A stretch of 64,000 nt of DNA from JBLMZI01 sp050258755 (GTDB taxonomy: Bacteria > Bacillota > Syntrophomonadia > Syntrophomonadales > DTU052). This document shows positions 61,528 through 64,000 of the stretch, one piece after another. How positions within the stretch are numbered: position 1 is the stretch's first letter; every line of letters begins with the position of its first letter. Where the stretch lies: assembly GCA_050258755.1 (NCBI GenBank), contig JBLMZI010000004.1, positions 372,001 through 436,000 on the forward strand. Direction: 5' to 3'. The position numbers and the translations under genes were made by a program. Below the pieces are notes generated by a model, which was given only the letters and a program-made list of their open reading frames with translations, searched no databases and was not told the origin of the DNA.

Positions 61528-61832
61528 TCTGAGCCAGTTCACATCCTGCATTCACACCTTTTCCATTTTAGTTTCCCGGTAAAAATTTACCCCTCCGTGT
61601 AAGGATTCGTACAGCCGCTTCGTATGATTATTAGGTGTTTTCCGGCCGAAAGGGACGCCCAATTGGTCCCCTTTTACTGGAAATAATCGTTTATAATGAA
61701 ACGGAAGTCGTTATCACCCGGTCGTGAGATGTCCCGGACAAAGGCAAAGGAGGTGGGCCGTCCAGTCGGTTAAGCTTTCATTCTGCTTAAGGAATTCAGA
61801 CCGCAATGATTTGTGAATTCAGGAGGAGAAAA
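61528..61832 (+). other. Intergenic region between LuxR gene 2 and the SIMPL gene
   Basis: A weak hairpin (GGGAC at 61652-61656 with GTCCC at 61666-61670, then CTTTT) may terminate the LuxR gene. TATAAT at 61692-61697 may be the -10 box for the SIMPL gene. A strong AAAGGAGGTGG at about 61746 has no start codon at useful distance. Confidence 0.4.
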
Positions 61833-62573
61833 ATGAACGAAAACACCGGGAAAAACTGGCTCGTTGTCGCATTAATCGTAATGCTCGGTCTGGTTTTATC
61901 ATCGTATATCCTCACCCAAGGGCTGGTACAGCTGAAAACTGCCGGCAACACCATTACCGTTACCGGTTCGGCCAAACAACAGATCAAATCGGATTTGATC
62001 GTCTGGAGCGGAACCTATACGGCCCAATCCCCGGCCTTGACCGATGCCTATCAAAACCTCCAGGACAGTCAGAAAAAAGTAAAGGCGTATCTGACTTCGA
62101 AAGGCCTTGACGAGAAGGAGATGGTTTTCTCCTCGATCAATACCAACATCAACCGCGAAATGCTGTCCAATGGTCAGTATACCAACCGGATTGAGAGCTA
62201 TTCACTGAACCAAACGGTGGAGATTCGGTCCAAAGAGGTCGACAAGATTACCCGGCTTTCCCGCGAAGCCACCGAATTGATCAACCAGGGCGTGGAGTTC
62301 CAGTCCAATCCACCCCAGTACTTCTATACCAAGATCGCTGATCTGAAGGTGAAAATGCTTTCGAAAGCGACAGCCGACGCGTTTACCCGGGCGAAACAAA
62401 TCGCTGACAATGCCAAGAGCGAAGTCGGTTCCCTGCGCGGGGCCAAAATGGGCGTTATTCAGATTACACCGCTGTATTCCAACGAGATTTCCGACTACGG
62501 GATCAACGACACCAGTTCGCTGGATAAGGAGATTACCGCGGTCGTGAACTGTAATTTCGAAATCAAGGACTGA
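61833..62573 (+). CDS. SIMPL domain protein
   Basis: The 246-residue protein has an N-terminal membrane anchor or signal peptide (WLVVALIVMLGLVLSSYILT) followed by a SIMPL (DUF541) domain from about residue 45: ITVTGSAKQQIKSDLIVWSG is the typical start, and SSINTNINREM and ATADAFTRAKQIADNAKSEV are further hallmarks. Members are surface or periplasmic proteins with unclear roles in stress or adhesion. The ATG at 61833 follows AGGAGGAGAAAA. A terminator follows the gene. Confidence 0.93.
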   Translation: MNENTGKNWLVVALIVMLGLVLSSYILTQGLVQLKTAGNTITVTGSAKQQIKSDLIVWSGTYTAQSPALTDAYQNLQDSQKKVKAYLTSKGLDEKEMVFSSINTNINREMLSNGQYTNRIESYSLNQTVEIRSKEVDKITRLSREATELINQGVEFQSNPPQYFYTKIADLKVKMLSKATADAFTRAKQIADNAKSEVGSLRGAKMGVIQITPLYSNEISDYGINDTSSLDKEITAVVNCNFEIKD

Positions 62574-62596
62574 TCATTCCGTAACCGCAAACAAAG

Positions 62597-62632
62597 GCCC
62601 GCTTTTCATATTGCATGGAAGCGGGCTTTTTT
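62597..62632 (+). terminator. Intrinsic terminator after the SIMPL gene
   Basis: GCCCGCTT (62597-62604) pairs with AAGCGGGC (62619-62626), followed by TTTTTT. Confidence 0.9.
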
Positions 62633-62705
62633 CGTTTGTTTTCTTCCGGTCCTCATTTTCAGAACCATCGGGAATACTAGATAAAACGAATCCGGGGGAA
62701 AGCAA

Positions 62706-63302
62706 TTGAAGCGGTATTTCCAAAATCAGCATGGAAACGCGGTCGCCCTGTTTCTGCTGCTGCTATTCGGGGCTTATCTGGCGGCCCGCCAACATCCGGT
62801 ACCGCCTGCTGGACCGCTCGGGCCGGTCACTCTGCTGCAGGCGATCGCGATATCGAAAAAAAGTGCTGAAAGCTGGGATCACGATGCCCGTCTGGTGTAC
62901 GCCGTCAGCACTGAGCCAGCCAATACTTCGCCCGCGCAGGGCGGCGGTTGGAACGGCCAGCGCGCCTGGTGGAACATCGTCTGGTTCGATGCGGAGCGCG
63001 GCACCAATCTGATCGTGGCGGTTCGGGATGGAAAAGCCGTATCCGCAACGGAAGCGTCAACCGCCTATACAACGCCGATCAATACCGAGTCGATTCGTTG
63101 GGACAGCCCGGCCGCGGTCATGCGCCTGCGCCGCAATAACATGATTCAACGCCAAACAGCGGTTCATTTCGAATTGATTGGACAGAACCAAACTCTGCTG
63201 CGATTACATTACCGTGACCGGATGGGCGGAAGCCACATGCGGTGTATCGACCCCGGAACCGGAAAAGTGGTGGTTACATCAGTTCGGACGGGTACACGAT
63301 AA
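62706..63302 (+). CDS. Secreted or anchored protein of unknown function
   Basis: The 198-residue protein begins at a TTG after GGGGGAAAGCAA and has an N-terminal hydrophobic helix (VALFLLLLFGAYLAA), probably a signal anchor. The remainder is a soluble domain with many Trp and Arg residues (NGQRAWWNIVWFDAERGTN). The pattern, a strand-rich domain with repeated charged turns, distantly recalls PepSY-like domains, but I cannot support a family. Its end overlaps the convergent gene by 29 bases. Confidence 0.7.
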   Translation: MKRYFQNQHGNAVALFLLLLFGAYLAARQHPVPPAGPLGPVTLLQAIAISKKSAESWDHDARLVYAVSTEPANTSPAQGGGWNGQRAWWNIVWFDAERGTNLIVAVRDGKAVSATEASTAYTTPINTESIRWDSPAAVMRLRRNNMIQRQTAVHFELIGQNQTLLRLHYRDRMGGSHMRCIDPGTGKVVVTSVRTGTR

Positions 63303-63714
63303 TTTCGGAATCGCCCCGCCAGTTGAACACAAAAAGATCGGCCAGGATCCGTTCAGCCTCGTCCCGGGCGGCCTGGCCGGCTTCATCCGCTCCGGCGCCG
63401 GGAATCGTCACTTCAAAAATGTGCACCGGTAGGGGCACCCAGCAAAGCATTTTCAGTTCTTCCAGGCCTTCGTCAAGAAACGCCAGTTCCTGGACCGGAA
63501 TCGAAAACGGCGTCTGCCGATAGGTCTTGGTATCCAGATATGCCTCGATTTTTTTGGTAAATGCCTGCAGCTTCTGTTCCATTTCCGGCGTGAGCAGGTA
63601 TTGAAACAGGATGTCGTACAGGGATTGAGCCACCATCAACTTGGTCAGCGGCGGCATCATCAAGTGATCTTCCTGCCCTTTGTAACGCAGTTCAAAGCTC
63701 GCACTCATGGTCAA
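63274..63714 (-). CDS. Conserved-looking hypothetical protein
   Basis: The 146-residue soluble protein has no recognised motif. It is alpha/beta in appearance with a helical N-terminal half (TKLMVAQSLYDILFQYLLTP) and an acidic C-terminal half. Just downstream of the FAD oxidoreductase gene and on the same strand, it may belong to that operon. Coding potential is supported by length and by a compact, low-repeat composition. It overlaps the end of the preceding plus-strand gene. Confidence 0.65.
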   Translation of the reverse strand: MTMSASFELRYKGQEDHLMMPPLTKLMVAQSLYDILFQYLLTPEMEQKLQAFTKKIEAYLDTKTYRQTPFSIPVQELAFLDEGLEELKMLCWVPLPVHIFEVTIPGAGADEAGQAARDEAERILADLFVFNWRGDSEIIVYPSELM

Positions 63715-63747
63715 CGTCCCTCGCTTTTTATCAAAAGGTATCCGGCC

Positions 63748-64000
63748 TTACAATCTTCGGGCCAGAATTTCCGCCTCATACAGGCAGTTTTCAATCCCGC
63801 GCGGCACCGCGGCATCACCGATTTCAAAGACCGGCAGCCCACCCCCGGACAACGCCTGGACCCATTGGGTATTCGATTTGAAACCCAGCGCCAGTACTAC
63901 GCTGTCCACGGTCAGTTCCCGGGTTTCACCTTCACTGTTGGCCACCACGGCGGCCCCGTTCCCGCAGGACTGGACCGTATGCCCGGTCAGCAGTTGGATG
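63748..64000 (-). CDS. FAD-dependent oxidoreductase, C-terminal part (cut by window edge)
   Basis: The frame is open to the window edge, giving about 83 residues of a C-terminus. The text IQLLTGHTVQSCGNG, then VDSVVLALGFKSNTQ and VFEIGDAAVPRGIENCLYEA, is typical of the last part of the NAD(P)/FAD-binding half of old-yellow-enzyme-type reductases such as 2,4-dienoyl-CoA or enoate reductases. The N-terminal part lies outside the window, so the exact enzyme cannot be decided. Confidence 0.85.
   Translation of the reverse strand, partial: IQLLTGHTVQSCGNGAAVVANSEGETRELTVDSVVLALGFKSNTQWVQALSGGGLPVFEIGDAAVPRGIENCLYEAEILARRL

Noticed and set aside
61746..61790. AAAGGAGGTGG followed by a possible leader peptide
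   Set aside because: No ATG, GTG or TTG lies at a suitable distance and in a meaningful frame.

Overview
The window looks like the chromosome of a motile Gram-positive bacterium of the Bacillota (Clostridia or a related deep lineage), of moderately high GC. The reasons are the gene order dprA-topA-trmFO-xerC-hslV-hslU-codY followed by a Bacillus/Clostridium-type fla/che operon, the presence of CodY, FliY, CheC, CheD and FlbD, strong GGAGG ribosome sites and frequent GTG/TTG starts. I cannot name a species.

Region 1 (about 1-31440, all minus strand) is one nearly gap-free flagellar and chemotaxis operon. Read in transcription order it runs flgB-flgC-fliE-fliF-fliG-fliH-fliI-fliJ-motE-like-fliK-flgD-TIGR02530-flgE-(hairpin)-flbD-fliL-fliM-fliY-cheY-fliO-fliP-fliQ-fliR-flhB-flhA-flhF-flhG-pilZ/ycgR-cheB-cheA-cheW-cheC-cheD-fliA-fapA-like-small protein-ylxL/swrB-like, and closes with an intrinsic terminator near position 40. 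It encodes the basal body, export apparatus, rotor switch, hook, sigma-28 and the core chemotaxis pathway. cheR, flagellin and the cap genes are not in the window.

Region 2 (31694-40038, minus) is the housekeeping block codY, hslU, hslV, xerC, trmFO, topA and dprA. A perfect palindrome separates codY from flgB, and nested inverted repeats separate topA from trmFO.

Region 3 (40083-48780) is accessory: a secreted protein with an HSCIHF motif, a PAS/degenerate-GGDEF protein, a WD40 lipoprotein, a PaaI-like thioesterase, a translationally coupled pair of paralogous membrane glycosyltransferases, and an AT-richer cassette of three small membrane proteins (one Imm17-like). The cassette is bracketed by a truncated copy of the yifB/comM 5' end and the intact yifB gene (48782-50308).

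Region 4 (50419-61527) is the most unusual part. It holds two related signalling modules. Each has a large MalT-like STAND/LuxR regulator divergent from minus-strand genes that include a CheW-like protein and a GAF protein. In module 1 the GAF is fused to PAS and HD-GYP (cyclic-di-GMP phosphodiesterase), and the module also has a soluble chemoreceptor with a Rossmann-type input domain and a small protein resembling the Tad1/Acb2 cyclic-nucleotide-binding family. Three minus-strand promoters share a sequence element at a near-fixed distance from the -10 box, so the genes probably form one regulon under the local LuxR regulators. The modules look like a transcriptionally controlled, chemotaxis-linked nucleotide-signalling system. 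This is inference and needs testing.

Region 5 (61528-64000) has a SIMPL-domain protein, two unrecognised genes and the C-terminal end of an FAD-dependent oxidoreductase cut by the window edge. I saw no tRNA, rRNA, CRISPR array, insertion sequence or transposase.
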